A stretch of 48,586 nt of DNA. Source: Streptosporangiaceae bacterium (GTDB lineage Bacteria; Actinomycetota; Actinomycetes; Streptosporangiales; Streptosporangiaceae). The position numbers and the translations under genes were made by a program. Shown piece by piece: positions 42,043 to 48,586 of the stretch (the stretch's first letter is position 1; every line of letters starts with the position of its first letter). The notes under the pieces were generated by a model. The model was not told where the DNA came from and did not search any database. It was given only the letters and a program-made list of their open reading frames with translations. Location of the stretch: contig JAFARZ010000313.1 of the NCBI GenBank assembly GCA_019245115.1, positions 1 to 48,586 of the forward strand. Direction: 5' to 3'.

Positions 42043-42150
42043 AGTTTTCCTCCGCGCCAAGGCCACGCTGGCGCGCGGCCGGCTTGGAGCCACGGCGGGC
42101 TTACCGCCCCTCCGGGACGGCAATCCGCCGCGGCGCTCGCTTACGCTCGC
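42043..42150. repeat. Extragenic element, copy B
   Basis: The second copy of the element at 41218-41320 (GTTTTCCTCCGCGCC, GCCGGCTTGGAGCC, CACGGCGGG, CTCCGGGACGGC), in the same orientation, between the sepX-like and acetyltransferase genes. Confidence 0.75.
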
Positions 42151-42154
42151 CGCC

Positions 42155-42799
42155 TCAGGCTGTCCCGGATCGCGACGCCATGAGCACCGAACGCCATCTC
42201 GGCATCAGCCCGTGCGGTACTTCCTCGGCCGTCAGGGCGTAGCACACATGGTCCCGCCACGCGCCGTTGATGTGAAGCTGCCGCACCCGGACGCCTTCCT
42301 CGCGGAAGCCCAGTTTCTCCACGACGCGCCGGGACGCGTGGTTCTCCGGCCGGATCGACGCCTCGAGCCGGTGCAGCCCGATGACCCCGAAGCAGTGGTC
42401 GACGGCCATGGCGAGTGCGGTCGGGGTAATGCCGCGCCCGGCGTAAGCCTCGTCGATCCAGTACCCGACCTGCCCCGATCGCGCCGAACCCCAGGAGATC
42501 GACCCGATGGTAAGCTGCCCGGCGAACTCGCCGTTGTATGTCACTACCCACGGCACGGCCTGTCCCTGCCGGGCCTCGCGCCGCATGGCGCGCACCATGG
42601 AGATGTACGGGCCCAGCGATGACCGGTACAGCGGGGTCTCGGGGTTGGTGGGTTCCCAGGGCCGCAGCCACGGCGCGTTGCGCACCCGGATCTCACGCCA
42701 GGTCCGGGCGTCGCTCACCTTCACTGGGCGCAGCGCGACCGGTGCGTCCAGCAGGCGGGGCTCGGTGAGGGTAACCGGCCAACCGCGCATCTGTCCCAC
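42155..42799 (-). CDS. GNAT N-acetyltransferase, RimJ/RimL type
   Basis: A 214-aa acetyltransferase with the RimJ pattern: VALRPVKVSDARTWREIRVR near the start, GQAVPWVVTYNGEFAGQLTI, acetyl-CoA motif A GYWIDEAYAGRGITPTALAM, and HRLEASIRPENHASRRVVEK, then LGFREEGVRVRQL. RimJ-type enzymes acetylate protein N-termini, classically of ribosomal proteins. It lies in the galU-sepX gene series, as in other actinomycetes. Start GTG 42799 is used; ATG 42790 is also possible. Confidence 0.9.
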   Translation of the reverse strand: MGQMRGWPVTLTEPRLLDAPVALRPVKVSDARTWREIRVRNAPWLRPWEPTNPETPLYRSSLGPYISMVRAMRREARQGQAVPWVVTYNGEFAGQLTIGSISWGSARSGQVGYWIDEAYAGRGITPTALAMAVDHCFGVIGLHRLEASIRPENHASRRVVEKLGFREEGVRVRQLHINGAWRDHVCYALTAEEVPHGLMPRWRSVLMASRSGTA

Positions 42800-42831
42800 G
42801 GCTTTATCATTCCCCCGCGCGTCTGCGGACG

Positions 42832-43374
42832 CTACGCGGTCCGGAGTAACCGTCTGGCATCGGCCTCTCCCCGCATATGCTCACCGCCGTTTCCCCGCAG
42901 GTGGTCGCCGCCGTTGACCTGCGATACCGCGTGCTCGAGCACCGGCTGGAGTACCGCCATTCCGTCCCGCACCCCGCCGGTGGATCCGGGCAGGTTGACG
43001 ATCAGCGTGCGCCCGGCCACGCCGGCCACGCCGCGGGACAAGATCGCGGATGGCACTCCGGCCGCGGCCCCGGCCGACCGCAGGGCTTCGGGAATCCCGG
43101 GAATCTCCCGGTCCAGCACGCGCCGGGTCATCTCGGGGGTCTGGTCACCCGGGGTGAGTCCCGTTCCGCCGGTCGTCACCACCACGTCGTACCCGGCCGC
43201 GATCGAGTCACGCAGCGCGGCCTCCACCGACTCGCCGTCCGGGATGACCAGTGGTCCGTCCACGATGGAGCATCCGGCGTTGCGCAGCGCGTCGACCAGG
43301 ACCGGTCCGGATTTGTCCTCATATATCCCAGCGGCGGCTCGGTTCGAGACGGTCACCGCCAACGCCCGGATCAC
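42832..43374 (-). CDS. mog: Molybdenum cofactor protein of the MogA/MoaB family
   Basis: A 180-aa molybdopterin adenylyltransferase-type protein: IRALAVTVSNRAAAGIYED, VVTTGGTGLTPGDQTPE (the substrate-binding TTGGTG loop) and IVNLPGSTGGVRDGM. The GTG at 43374 overlaps the moaC stop (GTGA) and starts just before the first conserved strand; the earlier ATG at 43389 is possible. It acts with MoaC and the Glp/MoeA protein in cofactor synthesis. Confidence 0.9.
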   Translation of the reverse strand: MIRALAVTVSNRAAAGIYEDKSGPVLVDALRNAGCSIVDGPLVIPDGESVEAALRDSIAAGYDVVVTTGGTGLTPGDQTPEMTRRVLDREIPGIPEALRSAGAAAGVPSAILSRGVAGVAGRTLIVNLPGSTGGVRDGMAVLQPVLEHAVSQVNGGDHLRGNGGEHMRGEADARRLLRTA

Positions 43375-43841
43375 GTCGCCCGCTCCCATCGCCCCGTCTT
43401 CCCGCCTTCTTTCCATTCGACCCGGATATCCGTGATCGTCGCGCCGGGGTCGATGGCCTTGATCATGTCGATGAGGGCGAGCCCGGCGACCGAGACCGCG
43501 GTGAGCGCCTCCATTTCGACGCCGGTCCGGTCCGCGGTCCGCGCGACCGCCGTTATCGAAACCCCGGCGTCGGTCACGGCCAGGTCCACGGTCACCCCGT
43601 GCAGCCCGATCGGGTGGCACAGCGGGACCAGGTCGGGGGTTTTCTTGGCCCCGGTGATGCCGGCGATCCTGGCGACGGCCAGCGCGTCACCCTTCGGAAC
43701 CGTTCCATCACGCAGCGCCGCGACCGCCTGCGTCGCGAGCAGTACCCGCCCGGTGGCGCATGCCGATCGTGCCGTGACATCCTTGCCTGACACGTCGACC
43801 ATTCGTGCATTGCCAGCGGCATCAACGTGCGTCAGGCTCAT
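43371..43841 (-). CDS. moaC: Cyclic pyranopterin monophosphate synthase MoaC
   Basis: A 156-aa enzyme of the first step of molybdenum cofactor synthesis. It shows LTHVDAAGNARMVDVSGKDV, the conserved KKTPDLVPLCHPIGLHG, GVEMEALTAVSVAGLALIDM and the active-site lysine region IKAIDPGATI. The length is normal. It starts 63 bp after glp and overlaps mog. Confidence 0.95.
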   Translation of the reverse strand: MSLTHVDAAGNARMVDVSGKDVTARSACATGRVLLATQAVAALRDGTVPKGDALAVARIAGITGAKKTPDLVPLCHPIGLHGVTVDLAVTDAGVSITAVARTADRTGVEMEALTAVSVAGLALIDMIKAIDPGATITDIRVEWKEGGKTGRWERAT

Positions 43842-43904
43842 ACACCAAGACTAATCTTTACAACGAACGATCTGTGGTTTCACCGCCCCATAACCTATCC
43901 CCCA

Positions 43905-45146
43905 TCAGGGCAGAACCAGCACATCGGCTACCTCTCCGGCCTGCATCTGCACCACCCATTCCGGCACCGTGATCAGCGCGTTCGCCTTGCCCAGCGTGGC
44001 GACCTGGTGCGATCCCTGCCCGGTGAGCGGCGTGACCCGCTCTCCGTCCGGATTCTGCCGGTCGAGGATGGCGCGGAGGAACGACCGGCGTCCCGGCGGT
44101 GAGCGTAGCGGGGCGGTGAGCTCGGCCTTTACCGTGCTCAGCTGGAGTTCGTCGTCGTCCTGTAGCGCCCCGATGGCCGGCCGGACGAAGGCCTGGAATG
44201 ACACGTACGCGCTCACCGGGTTCCCCGGCAGGGTGAAGATCGGGATGTTGTCTTCCCCTATGGTCCCGAAGCCCTGCGGCATGCCTGGCTGCATGGCGAC
44301 CTTGCGGAACGTGATGGTGCCCAGCCGGCGCAGGGCGGACTTCACTACGTCATGCTCGCCGCCCATGCTGACTCCGCCGCTGGTGACCAGCAGGTCGGCG
44401 CGGATCAGTTGGTCCTCGAGCGTCCGCAGCACCTCGTCGGCGTTGTCCGGGACGCCGGCCTGCCGGTAGGCGAGGCAGCCGGCCTCGCGGGCCGCCGCGG
44501 CGAGCATGAAGCTGTTGGAGTCCCAGATCCGGCCCGGCACGATGGCGGTTCCGGGTTCGGCGAGTTCGTTGCCGGTTGACAGCACCACCACCCGGGGCCG
44601 GGGGCGCACCATGACGCTGCCGTGCCCGGCCGCGGCGATGGCCGCTATCTGCATGGGTTTCAGCCTGGTGCCGCGGGCGACCAGGACGTCGCCAGCCTTC
44701 GCGTCATCACCCGTCCGCCGGATCGCGTGCCCGGGTCCGGCCTTGGCGTGAATCGTCACCCTCGAGCTCTGTCCTCCCGAGCTGGCGGCATCGGTCCATT
44801 CGACCGGTACGACCAGCTCGGCGCCGTTGGGCAGCATGGCGCCGGTCATTATCCGGATAGCGGTGCCGGGGTTCAGCGCGTACGCGCCGATGTCACCGGC
44901 CGCGATCTCGCCGACGACCGGCAGGGTTACCGGCGCCTGCTCGGACGCGGTGGCGATGTCGTCGGCGATCACCGCATATCCGTCCATAGCCGAGTTGTCG
45001 AAGGACGGCAACGGGTGGCTGGCGATCACATCCTGCGCCAGGACCAGGTTCTCGGCTTCGGGCAGGCTCAGCTCGATCGGCGGCAGCGGGCGGATGCTCT
45101 CCAGGATTTCCGCCAGATGGGTCTCGACGGAAGTCAGGTCGCTCAC
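43905..45146 (-). CDS. glp: Gephyrin-like molybdotransferase Glp / MoeA
   Basis: A 413-aa MoeA-fold protein: LPSFDNSAMDGYAVIADDI, GTAIRIMTGAMLPNGAELVV, VVLSTGNEL, DSNSFMLAAAAREAG, VTSGGVSMGGEHDVVKSAL and FTLPGNPVSAYVSFQ. It inserts molybdate into the adenylated pterin. The galU-linked actinobacterial copy is the one called Glp, which works with GlpR in cell division. The start is GTG 45146, overlapping the galU stop; a longer frame upstream reads antisense-like sequence. Confidence 0.92.
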   Translation of the reverse strand: MSDLTSVETHLAEILESIRPLPPIELSLPEAENLVLAQDVIASHPLPSFDNSAMDGYAVIADDIATASEQAPVTLPVVGEIAAGDIGAYALNPGTAIRIMTGAMLPNGAELVVPVEWTDAASSGGQSSRVTIHAKAGPGHAIRRTGDDAKAGDVLVARGTRLKPMQIAAIAAAGHGSVMVRPRPRVVVLSTGNELAEPGTAIVPGRIWDSNSFMLAAAAREAGCLAYRQAGVPDNADEVLRTLEDQLIRADLLVTSGGVSMGGEHDVVKSALRRLGTITFRKVAMQPGMPQGFGTIGEDNIPIFTLPGNPVSAYVSFQAFVRPAIGALQDDDELQLSTVKAELTAPLRSPPGRRSFLRAILDRQNPDGERVTPLTGQGSHQVATLGKANALITVPEWVVQMQAGEVADVLVLP

Positions 45147-46045
45147 GGGAGCGTGTCCAGGTACTTGCGCAGCCAGGGCACGATTTCCTGGGCCAGGTCG
45201 GAGCGTTCGCAGGCGAACTGGACAAGTGTGCGCAGGTAGTCCAGCTTGTTCCCGGTGTCGTAGCGGCGGCCCCGGAACAATATGCCGTACACGCCGCCGC
45301 CGTCGGCGGGACTGGTCTTGGCCAGCGTCTTGAGCGCGTCGGTGAGCTGGATCTCCCCGCCTCGCCCGGGTGGCGTGTTGCGGAGCACCTCGAACACCGC
45401 CGGGTCGCAGACGTAGCGCCCGATGATGATCCACCGGCTCGGCGCCGAGCCCGGTACCGGTTTTTCCACCAGGTCGGTGACGGTGACGACGTCGTCTTCG
45501 CCGGTCGGCGTTATCGCCGCGCAGCCGTACTGCGAGACCTGCTCGGGGTCGACCTCCATCAGCGCGACGACGCTGCCACCCCGGGCGTTCCTGACCTCGA
45601 TCATCCTGGTCAGCAGCGGGTCGCGGGGGTCGATGAGATCATCGCCGAGGAGGACCGCGAACGGCTCGTTGCCGACGTGGTATTCGGCACACGAGACGGC
45701 GTGGCCCAGCCCCTTCGGATCGCCCTGGCGGACGTACTCCACGTGGGCCAGTTCGCTGGACTCGCGAACCTGGGCCAGTCGCTCGGTCTCGTCCTTGGCG
45801 GCGAGGGCCTCTTCAAGCTCGTAGGCACGGTCGAAGTGGTCCTCGATGGAGCGCTTGCTCCGTCCGGTGATGAGCAGGACGTCGTCCAGCCCGGCCGAGA
45901 CGGCTTCCTCGACTACGTATTGAATCGCCGGCTTGTCGACGACGGGCAGCATTTCCTTGGGGGTCGCCTTCGTCGCGGGGAGGAATCTCGTGCCCAGCCC
46001 CGCGGCGGGTATGACGGCCTTTTTTACTGTGGCGTGATCAGCCAT
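45143..46045 (-). CDS. galU: UTP-glucose-1-phosphate uridylyltransferase
   Basis: A 300-aa nucleotidyltransferase that makes UDP-glucose for cell-wall and capsule sugars. It has the signature VIPAAGLGTRFLPATKATPK, then EMLPVVDKPAIQYVVEEAV, the metal-binding VLLGDDLID, and RGRRYDTGNKLDYL near the end. ATG 46045 is the family start. It heads the operon with glp and is divergent from the 5-FTHF cyclo-ligase gene with a 51-bp gap. Confidence 0.96.
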   Translation of the reverse strand: MADHATVKKAVIPAAGLGTRFLPATKATPKEMLPVVDKPAIQYVVEEAVSAGLDDVLLITGRSKRSIEDHFDRAYELEEALAAKDETERLAQVRESSELAHVEYVRQGDPKGLGHAVSCAEYHVGNEPFAVLLGDDLIDPRDPLLTRMIEVRNARGGSVVALMEVDPEQVSQYGCAAITPTGEDDVVTVTDLVEKPVPGSAPSRWIIIGRYVCDPAVFEVLRNTPPGRGGEIQLTDALKTLAKTSPADGGGVYGILFRGRRYDTGNKLDYLRTLVQFACERSDLAQEIVPWLRKYLDTLP

Positions 46046-46096
46046 GCTGGTCACCCTATCCTTATTACGGCGAGTTACTCGCGGTACCTTGGCATC

Positions 46097-46672
46097 GTGG
46101 ACAAGGCCGATTTGCGTGGGCGGATACTGGCTTCGCGGGCGGGTCTCAGCGCATCGGCCCGCGAGGAGGCCGGCCGGTCCCTCGTCCACCCTCTCCTGGA
46201 GCTCCCCGAGCTGGGGATGGCCGGGACGGTCGCGTGCTACTACTCCATCGGGGCTGAGCCGGACACGCGACGGCTCGTCTACGCGTTGTGGAAGCGCGGG
46301 ACCTATGTGCTGCTTCCTCTGCTGTTGCCGGACGGGGATCTGGAGTGGGCTTCTTATGAGGGGCCGGACTCGCTGGTGCCTGGGGCCCGGGGGTGCATGG
46401 AGCCGGGTGAGCCGACGCGCGGGCTGGACGCGGTGGCGCGAGCCGACGTGGTCATCGTGCCGGCGGTGGCGGTTGACCGGAACGGGAACCGGCTGGGTCG
46501 TGGCGGTGGCAGCTTCGACCGCGCGCTGGCCCGGGTCGGGCCTCTGATTCCTGTGATCGCCCTCCTTTACGACGACGAACTCGTGGATGACGTCCCCACC
46601 GAGCCCCACGACCGGCCGGTGACCGCCGTCGCCCGCCCCACCCACGGCATAACCCCCCTCCCCGCCCGATAA
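46097..46672 (+). CDS. 5-formyltetrahydrofolate cyclo-ligase
   Basis: A 191-aa enzyme of folate recycling. It has DKADLRGRILASRAGLSASA, VACYYSIGAEPDTRRLVYAL and the signature VVIVPAVAVDRNGNRLGRGG, then GSFDRAL. GTG 46097 gives the family start; the gene is divergent from galU. The length matches the family. Confidence 0.93.
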   Translation: MDKADLRGRILASRAGLSASAREEAGRSLVHPLLELPELGMAGTVACYYSIGAEPDTRRLVYALWKRGTYVLLPLLLPDGDLEWASYEGPDSLVPGARGCMEPGEPTRGLDAVARADVVIVPAVAVDRNGNRLGRGGGSFDRALARVGPLIPVIALLYDDELVDDVPTEPHDRPVTAVARPTHGITPLPAR

Positions 46673-46817
46673 TCTCCCCGTCCGGTAACGTGCGTCCCCA
46701 CGGAACAAGGCGGGTTCCACCGCGGTTGGATATGCTTAGCAGTCGGGTATTGAGAGTGCTAACCTGATCTACCGAGAACGTGCCTGCGCTGTCGTCCGCC
46801 AGCGTGAAGGAGGATCC

Positions 46818-47171
46818 GTGCCCACGTACCAGTACGCCTGCACCGAGTGCGGGGAGCAGCTCGAGGTCGTCCAGAAGTTCAGTGATGACCCGCTGACCGT
46901 TCACGACGCCTGCGGCGGGCGGCTCAGGAAGGTGTTCTCCCCGGTTGGCATCGTGTTCAAGGGATCCGGGTTCTACCGGACGGACAGCCGCAACGGCTCC
47001 GTCAACGGTTCGAAGGCGTCCGAGACGAAGGATGCGTCGCCCGCCAAGAGCGAATCCTCCTCCGACATCGGCTCTTCGGCCGGCAAGGCCGACAAGGCCA
47101 CGGTCAAGTCCGCCGACAAGCCGGCTGCTTCGTCTGGTTCGTCCAAGTCGTCCGGCGAGAAGGCCGCCTGA
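46818..47171 (+). CDS. FmdB-family zinc-ribbon protein
   Basis: A 117-aa protein. GTG 46818 follows GAAGGAGGAT. The N-terminal zinc ribbon is YQYACTECGEQLEVVQKF with the second partner in HDACGGRLRKVF, then GIVFKGSGFYRTD, as in FmdB/CxxC_CxxC_SSSS regulators. The tail is a Ser/Lys/Ala-rich disordered stretch. The function is not established for the family. Confidence 0.9.
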   Translation: MPTYQYACTECGEQLEVVQKFSDDPLTVHDACGGRLRKVFSPVGIVFKGSGFYRTDSRNGSVNGSKASETKDASPAKSESSSDIGSSAGKADKATVKSADKPAASSGSSKSSGEKAA

Positions 47172-47177
47172 CCGGCT

Positions 47178-47987
47178 ATGACGCCCATCGCCGATATCGC
47201 CGTGGTCGGCGGCTCGGGGTTCTATGAGTTCCTCGAGGATGCCGAAGAGGTCAAGGTGGACACCCCGTTCGGCGCGCCGAGTGACCCGGTCGCGGTCGGC
47301 GAGGTCGGCGGGAAGCGGGTCGCCTTCTTGCCCCGGCATGGCCGCGACCACCGGTTCCCGCCGCACAAGATCCCCTACCGCGCGAACATGTGGGCGCTGC
47401 GCTCGCTCGGCGTCCGCCGGATTGTCGCGCCCACCGCGGTCGGCTCGCTGACGCCTTCCTACGGCCCTGGCACTCTCGTCGTTCCGGACCAGTTGGTGGA
47501 CCGGACCAGGAATCGCGTCCAGACGTTTTTCGACGAGGGTGCTTGTCACGTGCCGTTCGCCGACCCCTACTGCCCTGCGCTGCGCGCCCACGAGATCGCG
47601 ACGGCGCGGGAAACCGGCTGGGTGCCGGCCGGTTCCGGCACGCTGGTCGTCATCGAGGGTCCGCGATTCTCCACCCGCGCCGAGTCGCTGTGGTTCGCCG
47701 CCCAGGGCTGGACGCTGGTCGGCATGACCGGTCATCCGGAGGCCGTCCTGGCCCGCGAGCTGGCGATGTGCTACGCGCCCCTCGCCCTGGTCACCGACAC
47801 CGACGCGGGCGTGGAAGAGGGCGAAGGCGTGACCCAGGCCGAGGTCTTCGAGGTCTTCGCGGCCAACACCAAGCGCCTGCGCGACCTGGTCGCCAAGGTC
47901 GTCGCGTCCCTCCCCCCGGATCGCGACGACGATGACCTGTGCGCCCACGCCCTAGACGGGATTTCTTTCAAGCTTCCCGGGGGGTAA
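47178..47987 (+). CDS. S-methyl-5'-thioadenosine phosphorylase family protein
   Basis: A 269-aa purine phosphorylase of the MTAP/PNP type. It has IAVVGGSGFYEFLED, FLPRHGRDHRFPPHKIPYRA, then NMWAL, IEGPRFSTRAESLWF and VGMTGHPEAVLARELAMCYA. It cleaves 5'-methylthioadenosine (methionine salvage) or a related nucleoside; sequence alone does not fix the substrate. It starts 6 bp after the fmdB-like gene, so both are probably co-transcribed. Confidence 0.92.
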   Translation: MTPIADIAVVGGSGFYEFLEDAEEVKVDTPFGAPSDPVAVGEVGGKRVAFLPRHGRDHRFPPHKIPYRANMWALRSLGVRRIVAPTAVGSLTPSYGPGTLVVPDQLVDRTRNRVQTFFDEGACHVPFADPYCPALRAHEIATARETGWVPAGSGTLVVIEGPRFSTRAESLWFAAQGWTLVGMTGHPEAVLARELAMCYAPLALVTDTDAGVEEGEGVTQAEVFEVFAANTKRLRDLVAKVVASLPPDRDDDDLCAHALDGISFKLPGG

Positions 47988-48036
47988 ACACCAACCCCCC
48001 GGACCCCCCGGCCCGCGACGCGTCCCGCCGTTAGTG

Positions 48037-48078
48037 TCGCCTGGCCGGAAGGCCCTTCGGGCCCCCGCGGCCAGGCGA
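48037..48078 (+). terminator. Hairpin after the phosphorylase gene
   Basis: TCGCCTGGCC (48037-48046) pairs with GGCCAGGCGA (48069-48078), and an inner stem closes on CCCTTCGGGC, a stable TTCG-type loop. It lies 49 bp after the stop. No T-run follows. Confidence 0.65.
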
Positions 48079-48130
48079 CCGCGAAGCTCGCTCCGCTCGC
48101 CGCGTCTGCCACCGTGATCACCCGGCCCTG

Positions 48131-48300
48131 TTCCCCCCGCAGCCCCTCCGCCTCCCGTGGTCCCTTCCTCCCCGCAGCCCCTCCGCCTCCCGTGGTCCCT
48201 TCCCCCCCGCAGCCCGCCTCCCGTGGTCCCTTTGCTCCTCCGCAGCCCCTCCGCCTCCCGTGGTCTCTTCCCCCCGCAGCCCTTCACCCTCCCGTATCCC
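48131..48300. repeat. Five imperfect tandem repeats of 33-37 bp
   Basis: Each unit carries CCGCAGCCCCTCCGCCTCCC followed by GTGGTCCCTT, with small insertions or deletions between units; the last unit is the most diverged. On the plus strand the run is very pyrimidine-rich. It lies in non-coding DNA after the phosphorylase gene. Confidence 0.85.
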
Positions 48301-48586
48301 CCCGGCGTCGTTCGCCCGGACCCCGACCCAGCCCCGCCCATGCCCGACATTTTGTGAAATGTCCAAGTTGTGGGGGAAGAAAGGGGTCATGTGGAGGGTT
48401 GGGGGCCGGTTTTCGGCGCCCTTTCTTCCGGGGGGCTCTTATCTTCCCACTGAGGGACCTTGGTCTTGGAGGTCTGCCCGGCTGATGTCTGGGTTGGCCG
48501 GGGGTGGGCGGAGTGGCTGCGTTAATCAGTTGCGGTGTGTGCTGCTGGAGGGCCACAGTTAGCGGGTCGGTGGCACAGGCCGCCGA
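48301..48586. other. Non-coding right edge
   Basis: About 285 bp with no gene, RNA or clear site that I can support; G-rich on the plus strand, in contrast to the C-rich repeats before it. Confidence 0.4.

Noticed and set aside
46452..47948. 498-codon open frame antisense to the FmdB and phosphorylase genes
   Set aside because: Both plus-strand genes are certain by motif, and the antisense frame is a GC-rich shadow.
48131..48300. CRISPR array
   Set aside because: The units are contiguous and imperfect with no unique spacers, and no cas genes are in the window.

Overview
The window is high-GC DNA with many GTG starts, 4-nt stop/start overlaps and typical actinomycete gene families (FmdB, SepX/GlpR-like, a galU-moeA-moaC cluster). 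It comes from a filamentous-type actinobacterium; the genus cannot be read from it. It splits at a tRNA-Ala(CGC) gene (35515-35588, minus strand). Left of the tRNA, about 35 kb looks like a mobile genomic island that has been rebuilt several times. Right of it lies ordinary chromosome.

Island, mobility part (1-7.0 kb): the end of an IS5-type transposase, an ArdC/DnaG-type primase, a small superinfection-immunity-like membrane protein, a relaxase with its MobC partner, a higBA toxin-antitoxin pair with two visible operators, a broken DUF2637 (Spd-like) gene and a stand-alone HARE-HTH gene. No complete integrase or transfer ATPase is present, so the element looks mobilizable or degraded.

Island, defence part (7.6-27.9 kb): a complete DNA phosphorothioation cluster, with dndA divergent from dndB-dndC-dndD-dndE and a Dnd-associated methyltransferase overlapping the end of dndE. 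Converging on it is a four-gene operon (PLD-like/SF2 helicase, 69-aa protein, SMC-like ATPase, 162-aa protein) that I propose as the effector arm of the phosphorothioate system; no DptF/G/H genes are seen. Beyond dndA are a DUF262-DUF1524 (GmrSD/SspE-type) nuclease gene, a divergent PIN-like nuclease with a C-terminal extension, remnants of a large serine recombinase and of a GIY-YIG gene, and a separate operon (86-aa protein, HTH protein, second DndB-type DGQHR protein).

Island, right part (28.0-35.5 kb): an unknown zinc-ribbon-tailed protein, about 1.1 kb without a gene, then an S9 peptidase overlapped by a LuxR/TrmB-like regulator gene, with a divergent 81-aa single-helix membrane peptide. 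Two near-identical palindromes lie between regulator and peptide. Two translationally coupled unknown genes reach the tRNA.

Chromosome (35.6-48.6 kb): three paralogous small Pro-rich exported peptides around an ICMT-like methyltransferase, framed by a 356-bp inverted repeat; an acidic unknown protein; a secreted cyclophilin; the minus-strand operon galU-glp(moeA)-moaC-mog-rimJ-like-sepX/glpR; and rightward 5-FTHF cyclo-ligase, FmdB and MTA phosphorylase genes. All family assignments come from reading motifs; no database search was possible.
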